Shown here piece after piece: positions 1 to 12,208 of a stretch of 64,000 nt of DNA. Positions within the stretch are counted from its first letter, which is position 1. Every line of letters starts with the position of its first letter. The notes beneath the pieces are model-generated. The model ran no database searches, had not been told where the DNA came from, and saw nothing but the letters and a program-made list of their open reading frames with translations. Where the stretch lies: NCBI GenBank assembly GCA_029964075.1, contig CM057134.1, positions 24,096,905 through 24,160,904 on the forward strand, in the 5' to 3' direction. This DNA comes from Patiria pectinifera. Taxonomy: Eukaryota > Echinodermata > Asteroidea > Valvatida > Asterinidae. Made by a program: the position numbers and the translations under genes.

Positions 1-327
1 CAAAACAAGAAAGGACAACTTGATTATTACATATATTATTTCATTTATCGAACGTACCAACTAAAGAAATTAGAACCCAGCCCTGTGTGGGTGATTAGGG
101 TGTTAGTTTTTCCAGAAGTTGATCACAGATTGCATAAATCCATCACCACTCGCGAAAATCCATCACCGATTGTGACAGTCAATCACCGATTGCAAAACTC
201 CACTGCCTATCGATAAAGTGCATCACCGATTTGAAGATCACATTAAATGCCTCTTTGGCGTTCCATAGGACCCAAAGAGTATCGCTATTCGTCGTGTCTG
301 ACGTTCGCCGATGCAAAACAGTAAGTC
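1..327. other. Non-coding start of window with degenerate short repeats
   Basis: I see no gene here. From about 120 to 232 the word ATCACCGATTG recurs imperfectly at roughly 20-25 base spacing, suggesting a decayed short tandem repeat. The stretch leads into the palindromic array that follows. Confidence 0.4.
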
Positions 328-467
328 GCCACGGCGAGTTACTATCTCGCCGCGGCGAGTTACTATCTCGCCGCGGCGAGTTACTATCTCGCCGCGGCGA
401 TATCGTAACTCGCCGCGGCGAGATAGTAACTCGCCGCGGCGAGATAGTAATTCGCCGCGGCGAGATA
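328..467. repeat. 21-bp tandem array of CTCGCCGCGGCGAG palindromes that inverts at its centre
   Basis: Six to seven copies of a 21-bp unit: the perfect 14-bp palindrome CTCGCCGCGGCGAG plus a 7-bp AT-rich spacer. The spacer reads TTACTAT in the left half and ATAGTAA in the right half, so the array turns over around GATATC near 399-404. It is open in several frames on both strands only because the unit is a multiple of three and lacks stops; I do not call a protein. It abuts the target duplication of the element starting at 474. Confidence 0.85.
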
Positions 468-473
468 GGAACT

Positions 474-1851
474 TACGAAAGCCCTGTAGTGCCATAGAGA
501 TTTTTTTTCTCGAAGTTCGTTTTGAGGAGATTTTTTTTCTCGAAGTTTTATGAAGTTACGGAGCCCCTAAAGGGACATCCAAAATTATTTTTTTATCTCG
601 TGCGCACGACATAATATCTCGTGCGCACGAGATAATTATCACGTGCGCATGACATATATCTCGTGCGCACGACATATCTCGTGCGCACGACATACATCTC
701 ATGGAATGTCGGACGCTTCGCCCCTTTTCCACGTCGCCCCATGTCACTTCGCCCCTAACCACATCGCCCCATCCCCACTTCGCCCCATCCCCACTTCGCC
801 CCATCCCCACATCGCCCCATCCCCACTTCGCCCCATTCTCACTTCGCCCCATTCTCACTTCGCCACATCCCCACTTCGCCCCAGCTTTTACATGTAAAAA
901 AAAATCTCATCTAAATGTATTTTATTGGCTTAAAAACAATTCCAACAGATTCACTAATTGCTAACCAACGGAAAGAATTAGCCCACCAATATTGACCAAA
1001 TGAACAATTCATAACAAACCTCTCAAGCTATCACTCTCCGCTACCGAGAAAAAAAGCTTGAAGTAAAAGATCCAACTTTGTTCCCAACCCGGCTATACCA
1101 ACCCGTCTCCCACTTATCTGAGAACGACAATACCAATCTACATGGGGCGAAGTGGGGATGGGGCTAAGTGGGGATGGGGCGAGCGAGGATGGGGCGAAGT
1201 GGGGATGGGGCGAAGCGGGGATGGGGCGAAGTGGAATGGGGCGAAGTGGGGATGGGCGAAGTGGTTAGGGGCGAAGTGACATGGGGCGACGTGGAAATGG
1301 GGCGAAGCGTCCGACACCCATCTCATGCGCACGAGATATATGTCGTGCGCACGATATATTATGTCGTGCGCACGAGATATTATGTCGTGCGCACGAGATA
1401 TTATGTCGTGCGCACGAGATATTATGTCGTGCGCACGAGATATTATGTCGTGCGCACGAGATAAAAAAATAATTTTGGATGTCCCTTTAGGGGCTCCGTA
1501 ACTTCATAAAACTTCATAAAAATCTCCTAAAAACGAACTTCGAGAAAAAAAATCTCCTAAAAACGAACTTCGAGAAAAAAAATCTCCTAAAAACGAACTT
1601 CGAGAAAAAAAATCTCCTCAAAACGAACTTCGAGAAAAAAAATCTCCTCAAAACGAACTTCGAGAAAAAAAATCTCCTCAAAACGAACTTCGAGAAAAAA
1701 AATCTCCTCAAAACGAACTTCGAGAAAAAAAAATCTCCTCAAAACGAACTTCGAGAAAAAAAATCTCCTCAAAACGAACTTCGAGAAAAAAAAATCTCCT
1801 CAAAACGAACTTCGAGAAAAAAAATCTCTATGGCACTACAGGGCTTTCGTA
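474..1851. mobile_element. Non-autonomous TIR element built of three concentric inverted tandem arrays (copy 1)
   Basis: The ends are inverted copies of TACGAAAGCCCTGTAGTGCC, flanked by a direct duplication GGAACT (468-473 and 1852-1857). Moving inward, each side has the same layers in mirror order: a 30-bp unit containing CTTCGAGAAAAAAAATCTC (about 2 copies on the left, about 11 on the right, 1520-1830); a single-copy spacer with CCCTAAAGGGACATCC; a 21-bp unit with palindrome TCGTGCGCACGA (598-695 and 1322-1462); and a 16-bp unit CTTCGCCCCATCCCCA (717-882 and 1144-1310). The core from about 885 to 1140 is unique and non-coding. A second copy lies at 56365-57738 in the opposite orientation. 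No transposase is present, so the superfamily is undetermined; a 6-bp (or 7-bp) duplication is seen. Confidence 0.85.
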
Positions 1852-1857
1852 GGAACT

Positions 1858-2498
1858 AAATTTTTCTTAATTTCTTTTGGCCCTTCTACGCTTCCGTAGA
1901 TTGGGACCTTCATGCACCAGCTTTCCAACAATAACCTGCAATGTTGTATAAAAATCAGCATAATTTCACTAGGCGTTGTCATGACATTCATCAGACCTGC
2001 ATGTGTTCGTACCACTTTAGTTTTAAAAAAACCTGTTAAACATGAAGGGCCCAGCTGTAGAATTCTCTTAATCCTTCTCTTTAAAATTTATCAAATGTAT
2101 CATTATTCAAACGCAAATGTAAAACCTAATTTATTATAATTCTTTGCAGGTAGAATAATCTCCTTTTGTGACACCATTTAGTTATAATTTTAATTGGTAT
2201 ATGTACTAACTCTGTACCAACTTTTATTTTGTTATTTAACTTCTGTCGTTGTCCTTGTAATTCGTCGCAAAGCTGACATACCGACGAATAAGCGAAACTG
2301 ACCCTGTTTCGAGTAATTCGCGTTTGAAGTTGGACATTTTTCTAGGCGTCGTATTTTACCCTTAATGTTTCGATAATAACCCTTTTACTTTAGTGTATAT
2401 TCGAAATAAATAGGAAACGTAGTATCCATCAGGTCACTTATTTAATCAGAAAAGTCTTGCGATATGATTTTACACATGTATTTGATCGTAAACGTATT
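1858..2498. other. No gene recognised
   Basis: AT-rich DNA with short, unrelated open frames only. I see no repeat structure, RNA gene or recognisable protein in this stretch. Confidence 0.5.
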
Positions 2499-2810
2499 CG
2501 TCAGTTTGTCAATTTACAAAAATCTAGTATAAATAGCCGGTTGATCGTCACACTGTTTGTTTGCTATTCGTCAGTTTGTGGGATCGCGCGCGCACGCGCG
2601 CGCAATCCGACAAACTGACGAATAACATTCGTTGGTACTTTGAACGCACACCTTACATAAGCTGGTTACCAGCGAAATGTTTGTTTACTATTCGTCAGTT
2701 TGTGGGATCGCGCGCGCACGGCGCGTCGATCGACAAACTGACGAATAACATTTGTTGGTACTTTGAATGCACACTTTACATAAGCTGGTTACCAGCGAAA
2801 TTCCGTATTC
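2499..2810. repeat. Two tandem GC-core foldbacks, period 124 bp
   Basis: Two copies (2565-2624 and 2689-2747) of an about 60-bp inverted repeat. The arms begin TATTCGTCAGTTTGT and end ACAAACTGACGAATA, enclosing an alternating CGCGCGCG core. The 64-bp connector, with its own GCTGGTTACCAGC palindrome, is duplicated too. Half-arm remnants occur at 2499 and 2808. The alternating purine-pyrimidine core is the kind of sequence that can adopt Z-DNA or cruciform structure; that is inference. Confidence 0.75.
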
Positions 2811-3133
2811 GTCACTATGTCAAATTATGGATTTGTTTTTTTGTGTGACTGATTCGCCACATGGGGGGGCTCCGAATCCCAAAACCCAGGCAAGAATTAA
2901 GAATTTTGGCGTAAGGAGCAACCTTTATAGCCTAAACCCTAAAAAAACCCCAAAATCTCGAAATCGCCAAAATGGTCGATTATGTCAGCTCTGCGATTGT
3001 TCACTTGCAGTGGGGCCTCCACTCGACAAGCCCATGAGACCTCCATCCATACACAATTCCAAATGTAATAGATAATTGTATTTGAACATGACTGTGTTGG
3101 TAAAAATTACAGATTTTGATTTGATTTGAGATA
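2811..3133. other. No gene recognised
   Basis: Non-coding DNA between the foldback pair and the next TIR element. Short open frames show no family resemblance. Confidence 0.45.
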
Positions 3134-4193
3134 CGTTTGGTTTTCCCGGCTATTTTAAAACATTTTCATTCGAATTCACCAACTTTAACCTTCAATTTCG
3201 TCCGAGAAAAAACATTACACGCTTTTACCAAAACCACTTCTATTTGGTCATTTACCATTCAAGTTCAAAGTTTGATCGCCCTCTTTTTTTTTAACACAAG
3301 GCATATCTGGGCCTTAAAAGCTTTAGAAACATTATTGATTAATAGAGACTGCTGATGGCTTGTCGCCCAGATAGCGATTCGCCTCCCTACTGAAGCTAGC
3401 TGGCTAGATTCCTGATAGTGGGTAGGCCTACGTGGGCAGCAAGAGAGTTCCATATTTGAGCCGTAGATGGTCTTTAGTCCTCTGGGCTAAAATAGTTATC
3501 ATTACAGATCAATGTCGAATAAGCTGTTGCGCAATGGGAGCATCAAATTTGTCAATCAATTTAAAACTTGTAAAGTAAATTAGTCTGAAGCGTTTTCCTT
3601 ATGTCCCCAAGCACAATTTGGCATATTCGCTCGCATGAGTTTTCGGTCCAAAGCAGACTACTAAACTCAAAGAATAGTTACCAAAAAAGTACATATTACT
3701 AAGATCAACAAAACAACGCTATTTAAAATAAACATAAGAAAAAAAAGTCTCACAATGAAAAAAACGGAAATATAAAAAGCCACGAATCGATAACCCATAA
3801 ATCCGCGTGAAATATCCATTAAATATTGAGTCTAACATAATTTCTAGAAGATAGAATCAAAAGAAATGAAACATTTATGAATAAATAAGGAAAGAAAGGA
3901 GTTAAGACTTATTCTTATTATTATAAAGAGGCATATATGGCTTTGAAGATATCACTATGAAGTATGACGATGTTGAGCAAAATTCTGTTTAAACTGTGTG
4001 GCATTAGACAAATTTGATTTCTGCGCAAGACGATTCGGCGCAGACGAAACGTGTGCTCATTGTTTGAATTTGTTTGGACTGAATTTGAAATCAACATCGG
4101 ATGTGCACTAAATCGATGTTGCTGGACGAATTTGAATATAAGAATCCGTGAATTCGAACGAAAACTGTTTTAAAATAGCTGGGAAAACTTATA
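3134..4193. mobile_element. TIR element of the GGTTTTCCCGGC family, about 1.06 kb
   Basis: Inverted ends of about 42 bp: the left arm at about 3137-3178 runs GGTTTTCCCGGCTATTTTAAA, and the right arm at 4148-4190 is its near-perfect reverse complement, both reaching a CGAATTC word. The interior has no open frame of note, so this is a non-autonomous element. Relatives with the same terminal word sit at 16100-17738 and 18013. I could not define a target duplication with certainty. Confidence 0.75.
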
Positions 4194-4346
4194 GTATCCT
4201 ACCCCCCCCCGGAATGTACAGCTACGTTTCGGCCATGCACAATAACACATTGTCTACGTCGCGCGAGACCTTCTCAGGCTCTGAATTGTAAAAGCAGTAA
4301 ATGTCTTTGTGTTTTTACTTCTTCTTTTAAGAAAGCCAGATGTGTA

Positions 4347-4508
4347 TAGACCTGAGACGTAATGACGTAATGGCGTAATGGCTTTGTTTACATATGCGCT
4401 TTCCTATGGGAGCGAAGTCGGGACGCCAGATAAAGTGGGGTCCGTCTACTACATAGGAAAGCGCACATGATTGTATACAAAGTGTGACGTCATTACGTCT
4501 TAGGTCTA
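4347..4508. mobile_element. Short MITE with TAGACCT ends
   Basis: About 162 bp with inverted arms of about 60 bp. The left arm starts TAGACCTGAGACGTAATGAC and the right arm is the reverse complement of TAGACCTAAGACGTAATGAC; both arms reach a GCGCTTTCCTATG word. It is flanked by TA on the left and T on the right, so a TA target is possible. No coding capacity. Confidence 0.7.
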
Positions 4509-5180
4509 TTGCTCCGGTAGCGCAATACACGCGTGGAATAGGTGTTTTACTATGAATTAAGCAAGGAGGAAGACCATTTGTAGCGCGATGTGGGACAGAG
4601 GGACCCCCCCCCTCTTTTGTGTTGGTCATTGTTGTACCGGAATCTCAGCGTTTCCTGCCGAGACCCAACCCGAGTTTCGTCGCCACATGTTTCTCCGTGT
4701 TTTGGGTGCAGTGTTTTTGGCTTAGGTTGATATTAATATCACCTTGCTCTTTCATTAGTCCCGGTTCAATGTTGGGTATATATTCTTACCGGTGAGTTTT
4801 GGGTCTAATGCTTTTGTTGATTATTTGTTAATTTGTTGTTTGGCAAACAGCCTGGGACGTCGGACGAATACGTTACTCGTCAATGCGGCAAACGCCATCT
4901 TGGATTTGAATATGAAATCAATGATCTACTCATTAAGTTTATCCCTTCGACCACTTGGAAGGATTTCACAGTCTTGATTGTTCTCATAATAGTGAATGGT
5001 GTATGAAGGATAGGAAATCTAATATCACCGCCGCATATTGAGCAAAATTGTCTGAAAGCCAATCAAAACAATCAAACTGCATTGTAATGGGAATCAGACA
5101 ATCGGGAAAGAGTTCCATACCTGGACATCACTTGACACTCTTGTGCACAAACCCTTTGAGACTGGCCTGAAAATTTTGAA
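4509..5180. other. No gene recognised
   Basis: Mixed-composition non-coding DNA with a short C run near 4603. The open frames here do not resemble any family I know. Confidence 0.45.
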
Positions 5181-5312
5181 TGACTGACGTTCATTGAGAT
5201 ACTATTTTATGATGAAAAAGTGGCGTCAGGATGCAACATCCTTCCTTTTGGAAAGAATGTTGCAACCTGACGCTGATTTTTCTTCACATATCATCTCAAT
5301 AAAGGTCAGTCA
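5181..5312. repeat. Imperfect 132-bp palindrome (foldback)
   Basis: Two arms of about 61 bp, starting TGACTGAC and reaching CGTCAGG-TGCAACAT, meet around the short loop near 5244-5251. I estimate the arms match at about four positions in five. A related element in rearranged order lies at 44713-44926, with TIR words ATGTTGCATCCTGACAC and GTGTCACGGTGCAACAT. This looks like two MITE copies fused head to head. Confidence 0.7.
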
Positions 5313-7879
5313 CTGCAAAAATGACGAACTAAGACATGAACCTGGGACTGAAAAAACAATTCCAATTTTTGTTAGGAAACACTTTGAAAATTGTCTGGAC
5401 TCTCCATAGACGATGTGCATAACCACTGAAGTAACGTCAGGTGCTTTCCGAGCATTCTCATAACGAATTTTCAATTTGTATTGTTTTTAGTTTTTGGCCG
5501 TCTGTAACTGTGGAAAAAAAGAATTTCCATTTAATTTGTGCACAACCCGCCCTGCCAGAGCCGAATTATTGGCTGGCAGCTAGTAATTAGAATTTTGTGG
5601 AAAAAAAATTCAAATTCAATATCTAAATTTCGGTGGATTTTTTTCGCCCGATGTCTCTGCTTCTTGGCATTCCACTCTACCACAGTTCGTGGGGAAAAAT
5701 GAGAACTTGTGGGTGTCCAGGCGTGCATGCATAGTTGGTGTTGGTATGGCGTTGGTGTTGGTATATTAACCACTGGAAACAACATTGAATGGAAAGAATA
5801 TAGTATGCAGACGGACGGACAACGGACGACTTGGACGTCGGACATCTTGACTTTCCCAGCTGAACGCCCAACGGTCGAGTTGGTAAACCGGCGGTCGAGT
5901 TGATACAACGGTCGAGCTGGTACAACTTTGTAGGCCTTAACATTACATAAAAAACCCGTAAAATCATTCCAGGAACATCCACAGATATAGGTGTATAATG
6001 AAAGAAAGATACTCGTGCATGTATAGATGTATGGTATGGGATTAAAACATGAACATACACAACACAACAAAAAATATTCATATTTAAGGCATGCTGTTTA
6101 AAAAATCACATTTTACAAGGGATCATATTTTAATGCATGATTTCTTTGCTACCCTCTTAAAATGTCCATATATTGTTTTAATCGAATTACTTGACAAGAT
6201 TTTAGTCCTAATTTCTATGTCAAAACCATTTGCCCTTAATTCCATGGAACAATGGAGTCAATAATATTATAGTCCTGCTATTGTGTAAAAAACTCACTGT
6301 TTGGGAAAATGACGAATTTTGCGTGGTACAGTAACTGATCATGTGCTTAGGCCTACACCTTCCAAACACTATACAACAAGGTCACACCGTACCAGCGAAC
6401 TCCCGACTCAGCTCAGGGGCGAGTCAGCTAAGGGGCGAGTCAGCTAAGGGGTGAGTCAGCTAGAGCCAGGGGCGAGTCGGCTGGGGGGTTGCGAGTCAGA
6501 CAGCGGGGCGAGTCGGGGAAGGGGTGAGTCGGCTGTGTGTTCCCTAACGTGGCGCACCCTGCAACGTGCCATGGCGCACTTTCCCTCGACTTTCCTCACA
6601 CTGTGTAGAAACCTCTTTGTTGTCAAACTTCAAACTCATTCCATTAAATACTGCATGGTACTATCACCTTTATAATTCTTGCCGTTGAAACTTTATGAAC
6701 TATATCATCCACAGAGTCATGAAATTGAGTCCGGAAATAAACTGCGGCGTCCGGATATTGGGCCAAAATTTCCAAACGCGACGCATATGATTACATTTCG
6801 GAAAAATCCGAAGTTAACATTACCAGGCATGCAACTTTTCTTCGGATCAGCTGATTTCCTCTTTTTGTACTTCCCATGTGTGCCATTAAAAAATGGAAAA
6901 AGCACTGCACAAAGTACCTGCATTAAGACTTTCTTTAAAATTGTTCAATTGATAAATTCTGATAAATCGTTATTATCTCTACTCACATATAGCACTTTCG
7001 CTCTTCGTGAAAACGGTCAAGTCGATCTAGGGCAGTGTTTTCCCCTACATTCGCGCATTAACCGTGTACACAACTATGGGAAGATGAGCAAACGCGCGTT
7101 ATTTTGCCACTTACAAGATTTTGGTTTCCGCAATTATGGTCTCTTTTTTTGACAAATCGCAGATTTAAACTGTTCTCATTTATTTGTTTTGTTTCCACAC
7201 ATTTATGATCAAGTTACTTCAAGAGGACCCTTCAGTTTACTGATAGACTTTTCATTTTGTCTGATACAATGAACGCAAAATATTATCAAAATGAAGTTTT
7301 TATTACAAAAAAAGTGACCGCACTGGATTGCCATTTGCCATTTTCATTTTACTGTGTTTTTTCATTTTTTTTTTTTTATTGGCTTTTGTGAAACAAAGGA
7401 TAATAAGTTCTGCATGTAGCACTTTCAAACTCTAGGATATAAAAGCCCAATTCATCAGCTTTCTTTTAGTGCAAGAATAATAATAAAGACATTCATGTAA
7501 TGTTCACGTTATGGAATTGTAAACACAACCACCGTTTTAAAGTTCAGTCCAGAAACCTTGATAAATAATGATATAGGCCTATTTGGCTTTAATTCAAGCC
7601 AGTTCTAAATTAAATGGTTGTTGTATCCACTAATAATGTCGATATAGCCATGAACTGTTTTATTTCAATGAGAGGAAGGGAAGGGATGCTTAAAGGGTTC
7701 ATTTTTTTACGGAATTGTCCATACGAAAGGAACACCTCTCGTCATGAGCAGGCAATTGGCAAAGGAGAAGAAATGTACAAATGTATTTAATCCATGTCTT
7801 AAGAGCACTTCTCTCTTTCCGTATTAAAATATTACAAGATTGAGGAGACGTGAAATGTGGCACCAAGGTGCGGCAGAGC
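5313..7879. other. No gene recognised; short direct repeats
   Basis: Non-coding. Near 5870-5925 the word CGGTCGAGTTGGTA recurs three times. Between about 6412 and 6500 the word GGGGCGAGTCAGCTAA recurs with a period near 19 bp. A minus-strand open frame at 5531-6070 and a plus one at 6679-7152 show no family features and no coding-like composition, so I do not call them genes. Confidence 0.5.
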
Positions 7880-8440
7880 TAGAAAGGACTTGCCCCCCCC
7901 CCCCCCGCCAACAAAAGTGCCCCTCTCCGGGTCGTAAATGTGCCCATTCGAGATGAAAACAAAACTGCCCCTACGAAGTTATGAAAGCATAATCATGATT
8001 GCGCTTAAATATTGTCTCCTCTCATGTAATGAAAAATTGCCCCTCAAAAACACAATAACCCTTGCGTGAACCTTCTCCAGATTTGTGAAACTTCTCGATA
8101 TGGAAAACTATCCCTCGAAAGCACAAATACCCCTCTCGCAATAATAAAATTGGGCCCCTCTCGAGATTTGAAATTGGCTATCAAAAAAAAAAAGTGCTCC
8201 TCTCCCAAAAACATATCGAGATGGAAAACTGCCCCTCGAAAGCATAACAAGTAGTACCCTGCTCGCAACTTTATTATAATGTGCCCCTCTCAAGATGGAA
8301 AACTGGCCTGTAAAAAAACATGTAATAGTGCTCCTCACGCGAAAAAAAAGCAACATCGCCCCTCTCACTATAAAAAATGGTCCCTTTGCATAGGCTTAGC
8401 TAGTCAAATTTAAGGGCGGACCCAGAGAGGTTACTGCCGG
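7880..8440. repeat. Degenerate TGCCCCTCTCGAGAT-type repeat region
   Basis: The words GCCCCTC, CTCGAGAT and GGAAAACTGCCCCTCGAAAG recur irregularly from the C run at about 7891 to about 8370. The edge at about 8413 carries AGGGCGGACCCAG, a terminus also seen near 25455, so this may be the eroded interior of a MITE. No gene. Confidence 0.45.
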
Positions 8441-11400
8441 GGTGTGCTTGAGGCCGAATGTCTCTCTCAAGTGAAAAAATAAGTCAGGAAAAGTCTAGCA
8501 TACTGTAAATTATTTGAGTAAGGAAATTAAGATGTAAAAAAAGTTTAACGCAAACATTTTAAAAAGTGTATTTCGGTATTAGTAATTTTGTTGCGGGTAA
8601 CTTATTTTGCAATGTGAACGAAAACAGTTTCACAGTTTTCTCTTCTTTCACACCGACGGGAGGTGCCTTTTATTCTGAGGAAGTGCCGCCTTTAATTGAT
8701 GCCCCTCCCCCCCCCCGTTTGAAAAGCATTCCGCAAATAGAAGCTATTATTATTAATAACAAATGATTAAAGCACTTGTGCAAGCGGCTTCCCAAATGTC
8801 CTCTTGGCAATTGAAATTTTCACATAAGCATGCTGCTTTTGGACGAATTTTTATTTTCTGAGTACTTCTCTTGATCGTTTTCTGTATACATTGTTACAAG
8901 AAGTTTAATGATGAACAGAAACACTTTGAAATAATTTACATGTTTTCATTCAGAGTGCACTTATGAGACATAAACAATGATCAAAATAGCATGTTTTAAC
9001 GGTGTAGCAGGTCAACTCATTACTCAAAACATCGTGTGATAAAACATGAATATGAAGGGGAAAAAAACAACCCTAATTTTGATTTCCTCTTATTATTTTT
9101 CTTGGATGACGATGCTGTAATACAGTATAACTGCTGTGCAGCTCACAATATTATGAAGGAAGTTCTGTATTTGAGCCACATTATGGGGATGGTCTATGTT
9201 GAGTGTAAACTTAATATGAGGCTATAAGCCTATGGGGCGAATTACAATTGCAAACACGCAGTGTCAACATTTTTGTAATCTTGGAAAATTCAGTGAAGTG
9301 GATTTTTTTTTAAATCGTGATTTAACCATTCGTTTTACAGAACATAATAGGGTCCTCTGTAGACGCTTGATGTAATTGCATGTACGTTCAGCAGAACACC
9401 AAGATTGAACGTGGCGAGGGTACGAAGACGAGATTGCTAACTATTCATGAGGTAATTTTGTATTGCAAAATATATTATTCAAATCTTCAATTTCATTGAA
9501 TGATGATTTTTGGCTGAGATTCTATCTTGCATAAGAACCTTTCAACTTCCACTGTAAATTTACTCTGGCAGTAAAACATTATTGAATGAAAAAGTACAAC
9601 ATTCTAGGTGAATACAATTTTAAAATATAATTTTAAATACAAAGTCTCCGTAAATACCTACATGACTGCAAAAGTATTTGTACGAAACTGTGAAAAGCTT
9701 GCCTATTTTCTTCAGATTTTATTTTTAATATTTGATCCATGATCAAGCTCAAGCTGTAACTTTACAGTCTTTGTGCACATTATCTCTGATAACAAAGGTT
9801 AATATTGACGTGAGTCCCAAAAAGGCCGACAATTGTGCAATTTACTTTTGAACCCAATTTTGTAATCAGTTTTCATATTTTTCCCGGAGTAAACTTTATT
9901 AATGACTTGTCATTTTAGGGTCTCCATTATTTTTTTTACTGTGAGCATGGTTTCAGTTTTCGCATGGCTCACTCAGAAATCTTGTTGATGTCCGCAGAAT
10001 GCTGCTGAACCAGACAGAGTATCTGCATCAAAACTACAGTTTACATTACATGTGGAGACACCATCAAGAAAGTCTCAAACTACAACACGTACAATGATGC
10101 GCTTCTTCTCCAGCTTCGGGGTACTATGCTTTTGATTTGGGTTATCCAAAGTATTTTCACGTGCTTTGAGTTAAAAAAACAAATAATCAGAGAAAAGTTT
10201 TCCTGGCAGATTCCAGCAAATTCATGGTGTTCACTACAAGGTATTTGTGTATAAATTAATTGGATACATTGTTGAAATCTCAGCTAAAGATCAATACTTA
10301 TTTTACCACTTCAAACTATAACGCAAACCTTCATAGGTTTTAAAAAACAAGTATAATTCATTTGCAGTTTACTTCTAACTCTCATTGAATTGGAAACTAA
10401 TTGTTTTTAGCCCTTTTTACATTATATTCACCCTTTTGTGTCAATGTTTGTGTTTCTTTGTTTTGATACTTGTAAAAGTTGTAATTGGCCTTAAAATGTT
10501 GGGGTCTTAAAAATAGGATTGTTGGAAACATACTGATAGGCATGGTAGTATATTCACATGAATGTCACATTATTTTTGCTGTCGTGATGTAAAATATTCT
10601 CTAGAGGTGACCATAAAATACATTTGTATTTGATTGTGTCCATTTTATTGTGTCCATTTTCATGATTCGATAGAACTCAATAGGCCTTTCACCACAATCC
10701 TATAGGTGAAAATGAAGACAGCTTCTGAAGTGCCCTAAATGCGTTTAGGGCACTGTTGTTGTTAATATTGTAACTGAAGTTTTACTTGCAATTTTGAATA
10801 CTATTCGAAAACTAAACACACACTGTGAATATAAACACTTGAAAATAATAACAAATGGCGTCACATGTTTAAAATCTGTCACAGGCAATAAACGCGTCAC
10901 ATGTTTAAAATTACAACAGATTGACGTGTTTTCTTTTTGCTGTGTCTTTATTTTTTAAACGTCAGTAGTATTTAAATGTTAAACACATTTGATGTATATA
11001 TTTTAAACACTGTTCCGTTTAAAGATTTAACACCGTCAGTGTGCTGATTTTAAACACCAAGTATGTTTTCAAATTAAACATGTTCATTGGATAAACTGCG
11101 TCACATGTTTAAAAACTGTCACAGATTAGTGTTTATTTAGGTGTTCTAAACCTAAACACATGGTTTACATATATATACTGAACGAAAGTTTTTTTCGTAT
11201 ATTCTCGTTGCGTTTTGTGGCCATTTTTTTTTACTTGGCTGATACAGAACATAAAACCAATTATGTGTAATGGGCAATTAAGGTTACACACATTGCTAAA
11301 ATGGGCTTATTTTAGAACAAACCAACATAGAACTAGCACACTAAATTGTCCAGCTATTGTCTAGTTGTCTAAGGTCTAATGTTGAGTTATGACTTTTATA

Positions 11401-11921
11401 TTTAACAATTTCCCTGGCTGATGGGGCGGGGTGGGGTCACGGCAGCAATAGCAATCGTTGAAATAACTAAATCAGAAGTGGGGAGAAGACGACTGTTTTT
11501 AAATTTATGCTACTCATCCCTTCCCTCGATTGATTCATGAAATCTAAAGAGAGAAGGGGGTGCCGGGGGTCAAATGAGGTTCAGCCCCCCCCCCCCATCC
11601 ACACACATCACACCCACACAATCAACCCCCAAACAAATAGTGTACTGTACACTTGTATCTTGTCTACAAGTCAGGATTGTTTGCAAAAAAACCCCAAGTT
11701 TTAGCAGGAAATATGTGGTTAGACCTGGCGTTATGACCGCTTTGACAGGGACTTTGAGGAAGTACACAATGCATGGGAATGAATCCACCAGGACAAAACA
11801 ACATGAACTTCGGTGAACTATGCGCATCCTATCCTGTCCCTGCATATCCAGGGCACTCCAATGGTGACTGTACGCATACAATCAGATCAGTTTCGTACGG
11901 AAGCTTGAATTGCCTACCGCG
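8441..11921. other. Long AT-rich stretch without a recognised gene
   Basis: I see no coding sequence, tRNA or rRNA. From about 10853 to 11125 the word GCGTCACATGTTTAAAA occurs three times, together with many GTTTAAA/TTTAAAC words, probably an eroded repeat element. A C run sits at about 11585-11596. Open frames around 11570-11881 come from this low-complexity sequence. Confidence 0.5.
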
Positions 11922-12208
11922 TTAATAATAATAATAATAATAATAACATTTATAAAGCGCCTTTTCCTAGGGTTACAAAGCGCTCAGAAAATGACCCAAA
12001 AATACAACAATGACAAGGATAAAATAATGGAAAACCAAATGGAACTGAAACCACTGCCAGGCCCAGGCCACGGTGCTCAGACAAGAGAGCCCAGCGATAG
12101 ATTCGCAGGGAAACAATCAAAGGGAGACCGAGGAGTGCAGGGGCTCTCTGAGACGAGCACACGCGGGCCAGGCCTGACAAGGTAGTTACAGATTAAACAA
12201 GTGTGTCT

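Noticed and set aside
328-467. CRISPR-like regular repeat
   Set aside because: Spacers are 7 bp and constant, the array inverts at its centre, and the DNA is eukaryotic.
231-1772. Several open frames of Arg-, Pro-His- or Phe-rich repeats on both strands
   Set aside because: They arise from tandem palindromic units with periods of 16, 21 and 30 bp; no unique sequence or gene context.
5531-6070. 179-codon minus-strand open frame
   Set aside because: No family motifs, crosses short direct repeats, no splice or start context; consistent with chance.
6679-7152. 157-codon plus-strand open frame
   Set aside because: No recognisable domain and composition like the surrounding non-coding DNA.
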